From Ochrobactrum sp. BTU1 (lineage in GTDB: Bacteria; Pseudomonadota; Alphaproteobacteria; Rhizobiales; Rhizobiaceae): a stretch of 64,000 nucleotides of DNA. The notes under the pieces were generated by a model. The model ran no database searches and had not been told where the DNA came from. It saw nothing but the letters and a program-made list of their open reading frames with translations. The stretch is from assembly GCA_018798825.1 (NCBI GenBank), contig CP076356.1, forward strand, positions 124,001 through 188,000, written 5' to 3'. Positions 26,037 through 35,595 of this stretch are shown here, piece after piece. Position 1 is the stretch's first letter. Each line of letters opens with the position of its first letter. The position numbers and the translations under genes are program-made.

Positions 26037-26470
26037 AACAAGCCCCCCGATGAGGAATAAGCGTAGAAACCTGTCGAGCGACCGAATGCGTGGATCGTCG
26101 CAAGTGCGACTGCCAGGCGAGCACATGCTTCGGGCGATTGACACGGGCTGGTCCCGGTCATGTCAGTGGGAGTCAGGTCAGGGTCTACAGAGTTCACTTT
26201 AATCCCCTCGCTCTCCAGCTTCTTTGCGAGTTTGGCAGTCAGCATGGCGAGCGCCGATTTTGAGTCACTTTATCCAACAAATCCGACAGTCCAGGTTTCG
26301 CTCCGGATGTCCAAAAGCATCGGCGAGCTGGCTGAGCCCGCTGCTGCTCATTACGATCCGGGGCGACTTCGATTTGCTCAACAATGGCAGGAAGGTCTCG
26401 CCCAGGCCGCATCCATGATGCTCACTTACAAACAGAACGACATGGACGTCGAGAACGTAAGAGCGCTTTG
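26037..26470 (-). pseudogene. SDR pseudogene with stop at the catalytic tyrosine
   Basis: The minus strand carries a decayed short-chain dehydrogenase. TFLPLLSKSKSPRIVMSSSGL (about 26310-26380) is in one frame; TWTVGFVG, then TAA at 26270-26272, then SDSKSALAMLTAKLAKKLESEGIKVNSVDPDLTPTDMTG is in another. The stop replaces the first residue of the YxxxK motif (Y-S-D-S-K). Sequence after the stop is clean to FYAYSSSGGLF. N-terminal nucleotide-binding part not found. A plus-strand frame overlapping this was rejected. Confidence 0.75.
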
Positions 26471-26655
26471 TGTCGCGATTGCAGCTTCGACCAACTTGAA
26501 GAGACGAGCAAATCGCTTGAAAGTGATTGCAAGTTGTTCAATTTTTTTAGGTCCAGGTTCTGTCACACCTTTTACATCGGATAAAACCGGCGACAAAACC
26601 TTCCCGATCACGGTGCGGGGAAAATAGTACCCATCAACCTAAACAACAGCATTCC

Positions 26656-27954
26656 CTAAACTGTCGACGAGTTCCACGTGCCTGGTATGCGAAGTTCAAG
26701 CGTATTCTTGTACTGACGAAAGTCTAATGCAATTCGCGATGCGCCAGTTTCAAGAGCGGCGCGCACGACGGCGGGGGCGAGTTCACTCAGCAAACGGGGA
26801 TCGAATGGCGACGGTATGATATAGTCGCGCCCGAACGAGAGGTCTTTGCTGTGGAGGAGTTTGACGCTTTCTGGGACCGCTTTGCGAGCAAGTGCAGCAA
26901 GTGCGAACGCGCATGCAATTTTCATTTCGTTGTTTATTTCTCTGGCTCGCGCATCGAGTGCTCCCCGGAAAATGAATGGAAAGCAAAGCACATTGTTCAC
27001 CTGGTTGGGATAGTCGGAGCGCCCGGTTGCGACGATCGCATCGCTGCGCGACTCGAGCGCTTCCTCAGGGGTGATCTCAGGATCCGGATTAGCTAACGCA
27101 AATATAATCGGGTCTTTAGCCATGGACCGAAGCATTTGGTCTGTCAGGGCACCCTTGACCGATACTCCAATAAACACATCGGCGTTAACGAGTGCTTCGG
27201 CCAGTGTTCTTGCAGGGGTGTCGACTGCGAGATCAGATTTCCAGGAGTTCATATTATTTTCCCGGCCAGCCCAAACGATCCCCTGCGAGTCGCAAAGGAT
27301 AGTGTTGCCCGGTCGAGCACCTATCGCATGCAAAAGCTTCAAGCATGCAATTCCGGCCGCTCCTGCGCCGTTGAGTACGATTTTGGCGTTCTCGATCTTC
27401 TTGTCGACAAGCATCAACGCGTTTATCAATCCCGCGGTCACGATGACTGCTGTTCCGTGCTGGTCGTCATGAAAGACGGGAATATCCATTATTTTCTTGA
27501 GCTGCGCCTCGATGAGGAAGCATTCAGGAGCTTTGATATCTTCCAGATTGATACCACCAAATGTTGGCTGCATCATATGGATCGCCTTGACCAGCTCGTC
27601 GACATCTCCGGAGTCTAGCTCGATATCGATAGCATTGATATCGGCAAAGAGCTTGAAGAGCGCTGCTTTGCCTTCCATCACGGGTTTGGAAGCAAGAGCA
27701 CCCAGATTGCCGAGACCCAGGATTGCGGAGCCGTTGGAAATCACGGCGACCATATTCCCCTTCACGGTATAATCGTAAGCAGCACTAGGGCATTCTGCTA
27801 TAGCCCGAACGGGGTGTGCCACGCCGGGGCTGTAGGCCAGCGATAGGTCGCGCGGTGTCCTCAGCGGCTTGGAAGCATTCATTTGGTATTTTCCAGGGCT
27901 GGGCTCGAGATGGTACGCAAGCGCCTCATCCGCGGTGACATTAATCTTGATCAT
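26656..27954 (-). CDS. NAD(P)-dependent malic enzyme, short form
   Basis: A 432-residue malic enzyme oxidatively decarboxylating malate to pyruvate. Motifs: YSPGVAHPV (41-49), ISNGSAILGLGNLGALASKPVMEGKA, FHDDQHGTAVIV (161-172) and the dinucleotide site GAGAAG (197-202). It ends without the phosphotransacetylase-like domain that MaeB/TME proteins of rhizobia carry, so it is the compact type. It is last in a leftward series LigB-LigA-MFS-SDR-malic enzyme, where it could process a C4 acid made from ring cleavage. Cytosolic. Confidence 0.9.
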   Translation of the reverse strand: MIKINVTADEALAYHLEPSPGKYQMNASKPLRTPRDLSLAYSPGVAHPVRAIAECPSAAYDYTVKGNMVAVISNGSAILGLGNLGALASKPVMEGKAALFKLFADINAIDIELDSGDVDELVKAIHMMQPTFGGINLEDIKAPECFLIEAQLKKIMDIPVFHDDQHGTAVIVTAGLINALMLVDKKIENAKIVLNGAGAAGIACLKLLHAIGARPGNTILCDSQGIVWAGRENNMNSWKSDLAVDTPARTLAEALVNADVFIGVSVKGALTDQMLRSMAKDPIIFALANPDPEITPEEALESRSDAIVATGRSDYPNQVNNVLCFPFIFRGALDARAREINNEMKIACAFALAALARKAVPESVKLLHSKDLSFGRDYIIPSPFDPRLLSELAPAVVRAALETGASRIALDFRQYKNTLELRIPGTWNSSTV

Positions 27955-27995
27955 CGCAGCACTCCAAATTTTTGAATATTGATTAGAAACGGTTT

Positions 27996-28026
27996 CCTTG
28001 TTCCCGGCTGATCGCCGGGAACAAGG
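27996..28026 (-). promoter_or_regulatory. 13-bp perfect hairpin between SDR and malic enzyme genes
   Basis: CCTTGTTCCCGGC and GCCGGGAACAAGG enclose a five-base loop. There is no T run on the minus strand, so it is more likely an mRNA-processing or stabilising element than a strong terminator. It splits the ring-cleavage operon before the malic enzyme. Confidence 0.6.
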
Positions 28027-28087
28027 CTGGATAAAACGCGCCTTTGCCGTTCCGAGCTCAGACCGGCAGTTGCTTTAGTCGATCGGA

Positions 28088-28903
28088 TTACATGAAGCGG
28101 TCAGCACCACCGGATGCCTCAATTGTATCGCCGGTCACGAAGCCATTCCTGTTGGAGCTAAGGAACGCCGCAATAGCAGCGATTTCCCGAGCTGAGCCAG
28201 CGCGTCCGATTGGGGTGCATTCAGCGGAGATGCGGGCGATAACTTCGCCATCCGACAGATCCGTAAATTCCGGGCGCGAGCGGCGCACAGCCGGTAGCAT
28301 GTTGTTCGCCCAGTTGTCGGTTGCGACTGCACCAATTCCGATAGCATTCACAAGAATACCGTCTTTTGCGACTTCCAAAGCAAGCGATTTCGTAAGATTG
28401 TTGATGGCACCACTTAGAACATGGGAAACGAATAGCTTGGGATTGGGGTAGATACCACCGATGGAGGACATGTTGACGATGCGCCCCCATTTGTTCGTTT
28501 GCATATGGGGAATGGCCGCCTTGCAAAGCCGCCGCATTGACGTCAGCTTGACTCCCGTCATCTCTTCCCAGTCAGCCTCCGTTGAAGTTAGCAATCCTCC
28601 AGCGTGAGCCCGCCCGGCATTGTTAACTAGGATATCGAGCCCGCCCAACGCCTTGATAGCACGGTCGACAATCAGCTGAGCTGATTCCGGCTTCGAGACG
28701 TCTGCGGCCAAGGCAACGATGTCGGCGTCGCGGCCCGCGGCCTTTGGCGCCAACTTGCTAACCGCATCCGTCAGTCGCGCCTGGTCTCTTGCGACGATCA
28801 GCACGCGCGCTCCATTGGTGAAAAGTTCTTCCGCAACTGCGAGGCCAATCCCGGCGCTTGCTCCGGTCACGATAGCTACCTTACCTTCGATTTCGAGGTT
28901 CAT
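28088..28903 (-). CDS. Short-chain dehydrogenase/reductase (SDR)
   Basis: A 271-residue classical SDR: TGASAGIG at the nucleotide site, NNAGRAHAG, an MSSIGG serine segment and a C-terminal end FVTGDTIEASGGADRFM. At the YxxxK position it reads LFVSHVLSGAINNLTK instead of Y-x-x-x-K, so the usual tyrosine and lysine are not evident; this resembles atypical SDRs (for example SH-x-x-x-G variants) and puts normal catalysis in doubt. Start 28903 gives the typical MNLEIEGKVAIVTG. Between the MFS and malic enzyme genes of the ring-cleavage cluster. Confidence 0.85.
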   Translation of the reverse strand: MNLEIEGKVAIVTGASAGIGLAVAEELFTNGARVLIVARDQARLTDAVSKLAPKAAGRDADIVALAADVSKPESAQLIVDRAIKALGGLDILVNNAGRAHAGGLLTSTEADWEEMTGVKLTSMRRLCKAAIPHMQTNKWGRIVNMSSIGGIYPNPKLFVSHVLSGAINNLTKSLALEVAKDGILVNAIGIGAVATDNWANNMLPAVRRSRPEFTDLSDGEVIARISAECTPIGRAGSAREIAAIAAFLSSNRNGFVTGDTIEASGGADRFM

Positions 28904-28931
28904 TGCACGTCTCCTTATTGAATTATTGTAG

Positions 28932-30215
28932 TTACTTGGGAAGAGGCTTGCCGCGGGTTTCTGGCAGGAACCAGAGTGCAAAAATCGCCACGACATAAAG
29001 AAGGACCATTGAGAGGACAGTCATATGAAAGCCGCCCAAGGTCGAAAACAAGAAAGCTGTCATGATCGGAAGAGGGAATGAGACGAGCCGGGCAAGATTG
29101 AAGACGATGCCCGATGCTGTCGATCGAACTTTTGTCTTGAAGAGTTCAGGCAGATAGATCGGCATCCAGGAGAAAACACCGAGCGTAAATATTCCGAGAA
29201 TGAAGACTGACACCAGCGACCACGTCAGCGTTTCAGGCACATAGGCCTGGACTGCGCCGGCGCAAATTGCTCCACCGAACATCACAAACATATAGGGCTT
29301 ACGACCAATGCGGTCGGCGATGAAGCCTGCACTTATGTAACCCACGATGGCGCCGCCGTTGTACACGAGTGCACTGATGGCCGCCCAAGAACTTGCAGTC
29401 AGTCCCTTTTTTGCCGCGAGCCCGCCGATGTAGGGGCCGATGAGCGCGGATATTCCGTAAAACACAGACACAGTCACAGCTGCCATAACCAAGGTGGCAA
29501 CTGCACGCTTCAGTCCTTCTGGATCGCCGAACAGCATTGCCAAGCGAGTTTCCTTTTGAAACTTGATTGTCTCACCTGGCGTCGGTTCCTTAACTGCCTC
29601 CAACCAAACTTTCGATTCCGGAACCTTCCTGCGGATATACATGAGGATGAAAGCAGGCAGCACGCCGATAAGGAACATCAAGCGCCATCCGTCCGGGCCG
29701 AAATTTGGTTGGATAAAGAGCCAAAGACCTGCGGCAAGAAAAAATCCAAAACCATAGCCGGACTGCATAATGCCAAGTGCTTTAGCGCGTGCTCGATCTG
29801 GCCATGTCTCCGCCACTAGCGCGGTTCCGGTGCTCCACTCGGATCCCAGAAAGACCCCTGTAAGAAACCGCAGTACGATCAGGACCGTCCACGTGTGGCT
29901 GAATGCGGTTAACGCCGTCAACACAGAGTATCCGGCGATCGATATCATGAGCATCAGCTTGCGACCGACCCGATCCGCCATGATGCTTCCGATCGTGCCA
30001 CCGGCTGCCCAACCCAGAAGAGTCGCACCGATCGCATATCCAACGGCAATTCGGACTTCATCGGGTGTCGGATTGCTGAGCAGCGACATCGCTGCGATAC
30101 CCCCAACCAATATCAGGGTGCTGGTCTCAAACCCGTCGAACATCCAGCCGATGAAACTGCTGCCGAGTGTTCGTCGTTGAATAGGACCTATCTCTTGAAA
30201 CGTACCTTCGCTCAT
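28932..30215 (-). CDS. MFS transporter, aromatic-acid/sugar-porter type
   Basis: A 427-residue inner-membrane carrier with about 12 hydrophobic segments. The loop motifs DRVGRKLML and DRIGRKPYM occur in both halves, and FLTGVFLGSEWSTGTALVAETWP fits the AAHS/metabolite:H+ symporter branch. The neighbours encode an extradiol dioxygenase, so uptake of an aromatic acid is the reasonable guess. GGGAGG precedes ATG 30215. Confidence 0.88.
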   Translation of the reverse strand: MSEGTFQEIGPIQRRTLGSSFIGWMFDGFETSTLILVGGIAAMSLLSNPTPDEVRIAVGYAIGATLLGWAAGGTIGSIMADRVGRKLMLMISIAGYSVLTALTAFSHTWTVLIVLRFLTGVFLGSEWSTGTALVAETWPDRARAKALGIMQSGYGFGFFLAAGLWLFIQPNFGPDGWRLMFLIGVLPAFILMYIRRKVPESKVWLEAVKEPTPGETIKFQKETRLAMLFGDPEGLKRAVATLVMAAVTVSVFYGISALIGPYIGGLAAKKGLTASSWAAISALVYNGGAIVGYISAGFIADRIGRKPYMFVMFGGAICAGAVQAYVPETLTWSLVSVFILGIFTLGVFSWMPIYLPELFKTKVRSTASGIVFNLARLVSFPLPIMTAFLFSTLGGFHMTVLSMVLLYVVAIFALWFLPETRGKPLPK

Positions 30216-30322
30216 TTTATCCTCCCTATTAAATTACAGCCGACAGGATTTTCTCCAGCTCTTCCTCCGCGAGTAGCTGTTTACATGTGTCCATGTTTGA
30301 GAATTCCGGCGAATCGAGGCAG

Positions 30323-30589
30323 CTATTCCGGTTTGCCTGTGCGCATCCGGCGATTGAATATTGGTAGTGCCAAGCCAAACACCTCGAACCGGGACAGGAT
30401 CAGCAGCAGGAAGCCGGATGCGCCGGCACGGTTTAAACGGCCGACGTCGCCAGATAGCAGCGCTGTCCGCTCTTCCTCTGTGAAAGGCATATTCTGCACG
30501 GCAGCCTCGGGTGACGCCAAGATAAGCTTGCGAAACTCCTTTTCGTGAAGAACACGGCGGCAGAGGGTGTGAATAAGGTAAATATTCAT
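30323..30589 (-). CDS. LigA-like small subunit of a class III extradiol dioxygenase
   Basis: An 88-residue helical protein of the LigA family (protocatechuate 4,5-dioxygenase alpha subunit): LCRRVLHEKEFRKLILASPEAAVQNMPFTEEERTALLSGDVGRLNRAGASGFLL. The alpha subunit covers the active site of the beta subunit. It overlaps the LigB-like stop by four bases, in the beta-then-alpha order. It is shorter than LigA (about 139) but normal for stand-alone LigA-domain subunits. Confidence 0.82.
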   Translation of the reverse strand: MNIYLIHTLCRRVLHEKEFRKLILASPEAAVQNMPFTEEERTALLSGDVGRLNRAGASGFLLLILSRFEVFGLALPIFNRRMRTGKPE

Positions 30590-31422
30590 TGCGCACTCCT
30601 TACGTCCCAGGCGGCGAAGGCGTTGCCCAATTCCGGCTGATTTATCAGGATTGCCGGGGTTTCATCCCCTACAAGCCCTAAAGCGACAATCCAGTTGAGA
30701 AGCTCGCCGGCTACATTGCCCGCATCTAGCATACGATCCTCAGTTGCCTGTGAGATCAGGTTATCATAATTGCCAGTCTTAATTTCCTGAAGAATCCAGG
30801 CAGCCCAGGCGGGGTCGGGAACTCCGAAAGTCTTGTCGACAATAGCTCTCGGCCCACCGATTTCCAGGCTAAGGGATCCGCTTGTGATAACTGCAACGCG
30901 GATATCGCTATCCCAGGACCGTATTGCCTTTCCAAGCGAACGGCCCAGGGCAAGGCATCGTGACGCGACGGGCAATGGCGGTACAACACAATTTATGAAG
31001 ACCGGTACGATCGGCAAATGCATATCTGGTGTCAGGAAATGGAGTGGCACGAGCGCGCCGTGATCTATTTGGAAATCAACCGTGGATGAGAAATCGAAGC
31101 CTGCGCCAATCATACTCGACAACAGGTGTTTCCCAGCAGCGGCATCGACGCGGACATCATACCACGGCATGCCGGGAGTCTGATCGTTTGGTCCAGCTGT
31201 CGCCTCAGCAATACCGATTGCAAAAGTCGGCCAGTTGTCGAAGAAGAACGTGTTGAAGTGATCGTTGTTGACCGTAACAATCACATCCGGTCTGGAGGCC
31301 TCAAAATGAGCGCGTATTTCCGCAAAGTAACGCAGTGCCTCTGACTTCTCACCATTGAGCTGCGCGTCAACGACAAAATTCGGTGTATGTGGGACGGCAT
31401 AAACCGCGACAAGTTCAGCCAA
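30586..31422 (-). CDS. LigB-like class III extradiol ring-cleavage dioxygenase, catalytic subunit
   Basis: A 278-residue LigB-fold enzyme that would cleave a catechol-type ring with O2 and non-heme Fe(II). Iron ligands match LigB: H12 (VPHTPNF), H55 (NNDHFNTFF) and E240 (GELLNW). H121 (DHGALVPLHFL) matches LigB His127. The segment SGSLSLEIGG has Leu186 where LigB has the catalytic-base His195 (GLSH), so the acid-base chemistry must differ. Start is TTG 31422, with AGGAG seven bases upstream. Substrate unknown; it may be a gallate- or catecholate-like acid. Confidence 0.85.
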   Translation of the reverse strand: MAELVAVYAVPHTPNFVVDAQLNGEKSEALRYFAEIRAHFEASRPDVIVTVNNDHFNTFFFDNWPTFAIGIAEATAGPNDQTPGMPWYDVRVDAAAGKHLLSSMIGAGFDFSSTVDFQIDHGALVPLHFLTPDMHLPIVPVFINCVVPPLPVASRCLALGRSLGKAIRSWDSDIRVAVITSGSLSLEIGGPRAIVDKTFGVPDPAWAAWILQEIKTGNYDNLISQATEDRMLDAGNVAGELLNWIVALGLVGDETPAILINQPELGNAFAAWDVRSAQ

Positions 31423-31685
31423 AGCCTTACTCCTCTTCGATAGCGCGGCAACGTCTGCCCGCTTAAAATGCTTCTGTTAACTTGGACCGTAGTGCACGGC
31501 TTGGTCAGAAGCTTTGGTGAGGAATTTCAGACGTCTGAATTTTTTGACGGCCAGTTTGATCGCAAGACTGTGTGCCAGCACCGCGTGTCGCACAGGCTCG
31601 CCGAGCGAACTCAGTAAATGTACTAAAATGAATCTCGACAAAGCTTACCGCAATCGGGCCCCAGACCGGACTATGGTAAACATTA

Positions 31686-34526
31686 CTAACTTTTTGCACC
31701 GCGCATCTGATTTTCGCAGATCGAACGTGCCACGTTGACATGCCTGCCGCTAGAAGCACTAGGCAGTTCTTCGACCAAGTCGGCAAGCGCGCGGATCGCC
31801 TCGTCGAGGGACACATCGGAAGCATTAAGGGAAACAAGGTCGATGCCGACTTTTAGTGCCCATGACAGGGCATTCTGACTGCGGGCATTCTTCAATTCGT
31901 TCCACAGGTTAACACTTGTCGCCGACGGCGATCCAGCCAGATGAAATGCGGCGCGCCTGAATTCGACATCCGCCCAGCACGGATCAGTATCCGTTTCTTC
32001 CACAAGGATATTTAATATAGGCAGCAGCAAAGTTTTATCCCACGCATTTCGGTGTGCGTTGAGAAGGATGTCACTGAAAAGGTTCGAGTATTTTGGATGA
32101 AATCCAGCTTTGATGACCGCGTCGACCAAGGATGAGAGTTCAGTCCAAGGAATGGCTTTCCCACTTTCCACGGCCGCCCAGGTATCGAATAGCGCACCGT
32201 AGGTGTCCCAAAATCCTAGTCCATGCTGGCGCGCTTCATGCCTTAGGGAAGCGGTTGCGCGCTGCACTGCCTCGAAGTCGCCCTCAAAACCATGGACAGT
32301 GCATTCGCCTTCTGCCAGTGCGCAGCATAAAGAATTGGCGTGATCGAGCTGCGTCGCTTCCGACACAGCGCGAGCAGCTATATCCTTAGCCTCGTCAACC
32401 CGACCCAAAACCCATAACGTCCGCGCAAGGAACGATCTCCCGGCGACCCTTTGGTCGAGCCCGAACCTAAATCTCTGTGGTGGCAGGTTCACCTCGAACC
32501 AATGAAGGCTTCTTTCAAGAAGCACGAGTGCGAGATCGTGATTTCCTAAAAAATGTTGTGAAACTCCCTCAATCCGTTCCGCGACCGCTGTAGATTCGGG
32601 ATCACCGGCATTGATTGAACACCGTAGCATTTCTCGGGAATGGTATAGCGATTCCTGAAATCGACCGGATCTCAAACAGACTAGCCACAGACCATACCTT
32701 GCTTGGAGTTCGATCTCGAAAGCTGCATGGATCTGCGCCAAATAAAGCGCTCTTTGCCACGCGTCGCCCGCATCCGATACGGGTCCGACAGCCCAGCTAA
32801 GTGCGGTTCCGAGTGCTGCTTGAAGAGACATTTCCTCGTTGGGTGACAGGGAATCTGCGAACCTCTCTAGCACCTGCGAAATGCGATTTCGGCATTCTGC
32901 ATGAAGTGATAGCTGCACCCAGTATGGTGTTGCGCATGCCAATATACTGGTTCCAACTTGGACGTCACCGTTGGCGGAAAACGACCAGTCAAGAGCGCCG
33001 CGGATGTCATCGATGACGCCTGCGTGGGTTGACCGCCATTCATCCGTCGGGAGCGTCTTCCAATCTTCGTTCGCACGGCGAGCCGCAGTCAAGATGAAGG
33101 TGGCATATCGTTTCATGATGCCATTGAGATCTGCATCTTCCGCTAGCTTTTCCAGTGCGTAAAACTGAATGGATTCAAGAAATCTATACTGCGGTCTAGT
33201 CTGGCTCAAATCCAGCAGCAACAGGGACTTGCTAACCAGTCGTCCGAGAACGTCGATCGCATACCAGGGATCGCTATTCTCTGGTGTGGCGACGGCACGA
33301 ACGGCGGCGACATCAAAGGGAGAGGAAAACACTGATATGCGCCTGAGCATCAATTGCTCGTCCGCATCTAGCAGATGATAGCTCCAATCAACGGTCGCCC
33401 GAAGCGTCCTGTGCTTGGCAAGAGCAGTCTTTCGCCCCGCTGTAAGCAGATTGAAACGATCATTTAAGGCTGCCAGAACGCCGCTTAGGCCGAGTGTGGG
33501 GACGCGAGCTGCAGCCAGCTCTAGAGCTAACGGTAATCCGTCAAGCCGATGGCAAATAGCGTTGGTCAACTCTACATCGACCTGGAGAGCCGGAACATTG
33601 GCCGAAGCGCGTTCCACGAGAAGAGCAAAAGCGGGGAATTGCAGAGCAATTTTGATATCGGTGACGTTTTGCGGCGGCATGGCCAGCGGACTTAGCCGGT
33701 AGACCTGCTCCCCACTAATTCCTAGTGGTTCCTGGCTGGTCGTCAAAATCTTGATATGGGGTGCATTTGTCAGCAGCACTTCGATTGCTTCCGCGATCGC
33801 ACCAGACAAATGTTCGCAATTGTCGACGATGAGTGTGAGCGGACTTGCCTTGCTGCCACCAACAGCCTCCCTGATGTGGTGAATGTCCAGACTAGGGATC
33901 AGGAGTGCGTTTGCGAGTGACGCTTCGACGAGTTGAGCGTCGGAGATTTTGGCCATCTCCGCCAGCCGCACATCATGACCATCTCGATCAGCTAGGCGCT
34001 GCGCAAACTCAAGTGCGGATCTGGTCTTTCCGACGCCTCCAGAACCAACGATTGTTAGAAGGCGAGACTTAACGAACAATCCGCCAAGTTCCAGCAGCTC
34101 TCGGTCTCGGCCGAGCAGTGGGGTAAGCGGAATAGGAAGCGCTCGTGTCGCTGGCTTGTCGAGCACCCGTTCCGCGGCTGCCTCGGGGTTTTGCTTTTTG
34201 ACAAGCCGATATCCGAGACCAAACTCTGTCCTGATCATATCCCGATCGGAACCCAGAGCACGCCTTATCGCAGACATTTGTGCTTGCAGGTTGTTTTCTT
34301 CGACGACAGCGCCGGACCAGACCGTTGTGAGGAGATAATCTTTTGTAACTAGCTCACCATTGGCTCTTATCAAAAGCCATAAAATGTCGATTGCACGCGG
34401 GCCGATCTCAACCTTGAACCCGTCGCGCATGAGAATTCGCAGGCGAGGAAATATCCTAAAGCGGCCAAAACAGGTGCCTTCATCATCTCGGACGCCCTGT
34501 GAGTCACTGGGAGCGTTGGCAGTCAT
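31686..34526 (-). CDS. Large wHTH-ATPase-TPR transcriptional regulator
   Basis: About 946 residues from ATG 34526 (AGGAGA about nine bases upstream). An OmpR/CadC-type winged helix is at 20-110 (IDILWLLIRANGELVTKDYLL, NLQAQMSAIRRALG). An NB-ARC/NACHT-like ATPase follows: Walker A GSGGVGKT 161-168, Walker B LIVDNCEHL 232-240 and a GLPLALELAAARV motif further on. The rest is helical repeat (TPR-like). This resembles AfsR/SARP-style and LuxR-less STAND regulators that oligomerise on signal. It precedes the LigB operon on the same strand, with a 263-bp gap, so it is the likely activator. The signal is unknown. Confidence 0.85.
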   Translation of the reverse strand: MTANAPSDSQGVRDDEGTCFGRFRIFPRLRILMRDGFKVEIGPRAIDILWLLIRANGELVTKDYLLTTVWSGAVVEENNLQAQMSAIRRALGSDRDMIRTEFGLGYRLVKKQNPEAAAERVLDKPATRALPIPLTPLLGRDRELLELGGLFVKSRLLTIVGSGGVGKTRSALEFAQRLADRDGHDVRLAEMAKISDAQLVEASLANALLIPSLDIHHIREAVGGSKASPLTLIVDNCEHLSGAIAEAIEVLLTNAPHIKILTTSQEPLGISGEQVYRLSPLAMPPQNVTDIKIALQFPAFALLVERASANVPALQVDVELTNAICHRLDGLPLALELAAARVPTLGLSGVLAALNDRFNLLTAGRKTALAKHRTLRATVDWSYHLLDADEQLMLRRISVFSSPFDVAAVRAVATPENSDPWYAIDVLGRLVSKSLLLLDLSQTRPQYRFLESIQFYALEKLAEDADLNGIMKRYATFILTAARRANEDWKTLPTDEWRSTHAGVIDDIRGALDWSFSANGDVQVGTSILACATPYWVQLSLHAECRNRISQVLERFADSLSPNEEMSLQAALGTALSWAVGPVSDAGDAWQRALYLAQIHAAFEIELQARYGLWLVCLRSGRFQESLYHSREMLRCSINAGDPESTAVAERIEGVSQHFLGNHDLALVLLERSLHWFEVNLPPQRFRFGLDQRVAGRSFLARTLWVLGRVDEAKDIAARAVSEATQLDHANSLCCALAEGECTVHGFEGDFEAVQRATASLRHEARQHGLGFWDTYGALFDTWAAVESGKAIPWTELSSLVDAVIKAGFHPKYSNLFSDILLNAHRNAWDKTLLLPILNILVEETDTDPCWADVEFRRAAFHLAGSPSATSVNLWNELKNARSQNALSWALKVGIDLVSLNASDVSLDEAIRALADLVEELPSASSGRHVNVARSICENQMRGAKS

Positions 34527-34698
34527 AGGACATCTCTCCTGCGCCGATTGCGAATGTTGGACTATGAGGGTCAGAATTCTTCGCATGTTTACGGTAAATA
34601 CGGCATCCGCAACTTACCAAGATCAAACCACACAAAGTCAATAGTTGCGCTCAAAGGAGTTCGGCAATTCATCCAGTAGTGGCCAATTGATATGGCCA

Positions 34699-35595
34699 TC
34701 ACGGTCGCTTGCTCGCTCCGGCCTCAAGATCTGAGGGGAGTATTTCAACTGTTGCTGTCATACCCGCCGCGAGTTCAATGCCGGACGGCACCTTTTCGAT
34801 ATGGATGCGCACCGGGATGCGCTGGGCAAGACGCACCCAGGAAAACGTCGCGGCCACATTGGGCAGGCCGAGATGGCCGGGCGCGTCGTTGCTGTTGTCG
34901 ATCCCGCGACCGCGGCTTTCGACATGCCCTGATATGGGCTGATCAAAGCCCATAAGCATGATCCGTGCGGGGTCACCAACGCGGATCTGCCGTATTTTCG
35001 TCTCCTCGAAATAGCCGGTGATCCAGAAACTGGCGGCGTCGAGGACGGCGACCTTCGTCACACCAGCCGTCGCATAGTCGCCCGGCCGAAGCCTCAGATT
35101 GGTGACATACCCGTCGACCGGCGCGCGGACAGTCGATCGGGCAAGGTTGAGTTTGGCCAGATCGAGCGTTGCCAGCGCTGATCGATAGGCTGCGCCTGCG
35201 ACCGCAGCCGCGCCGCTCGATTGCTGGACCGCCTCTCGGGAGACGACGTCTTTTAGCTGACTGTGCCGCCGAGCCGTCGTCTGGCGAACAATCATATCCT
35301 GGCGCTTGGCATCGACCTCAGCCTCTGCCAACGCTGCGGCCAGCCTGAGCCGCTCAGGGTCGATCTCATAAAGGATGTCGCCCCGACGCACATATTGGTT
35401 ATCAACCACGGAGACTGCGCTGACCGTGCCGGATACTTCCGGTGCGATCTGTACGACATCGACGCCAACCCGTCCGTCGCGGGTCCAAGGTGTCCGCTCG
35501 TAGTGATTCCACGCCTTCAGCGCGATAAAGGCCGAGACTGTTACAAGGCAAAGGGTCAGTGTGTAGCGCCCAAGCACGGATAGGACAGGTTTCAA
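34699..35595 (-). CDS. Membrane-fusion subunit of an aromatic-acid efflux pump (AaeA/HlyD type)
   Basis: A 298-residue periplasmic adaptor with an N-terminal membrane anchor, a split lipoyl domain (WTRDGRVGVDVVQIAPEVSGTVSAVSVVDNQYVRRGDILYEID and APVDGYVTNLRLRPGDYATAG), a coiled coil between them and a beta barrel. It overlaps the DUF1656 gene by four bases. With the FUSC-type protein it matches AaeAB, which exports p-hydroxybenzoate and related acids. Confidence 0.87.
   Translation of the reverse strand: MKPVLSVLGRYTLTLCLVTVSAFIALKAWNHYERTPWTRDGRVGVDVVQIAPEVSGTVSAVSVVDNQYVRRGDILYEIDPERLRLAAALAEAEVDAKRQDMIVRQTTARRHSQLKDVVSREAVQQSSGAAAVAGAAYRSALATLDLAKLNLARSTVRAPVDGYVTNLRLRPGDYATAGVTKVAVLDAASFWITGYFEETKIRQIRVGDPARIMLMGFDQPISGHVESRGRGIDNSNDAPGHLGLPNVAATFSWVRLAQRIPVRIHIEKVPSGIELAAGMTATVEILPSDLEAGASKRP

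Noticed and set aside
26244-26627. Plus-strand frame resembling a small helical (phasin-like) protein
   Set aside because: The opposite strand carries recognisable SDR pieces over the same stretch, so this frame is their shadow.
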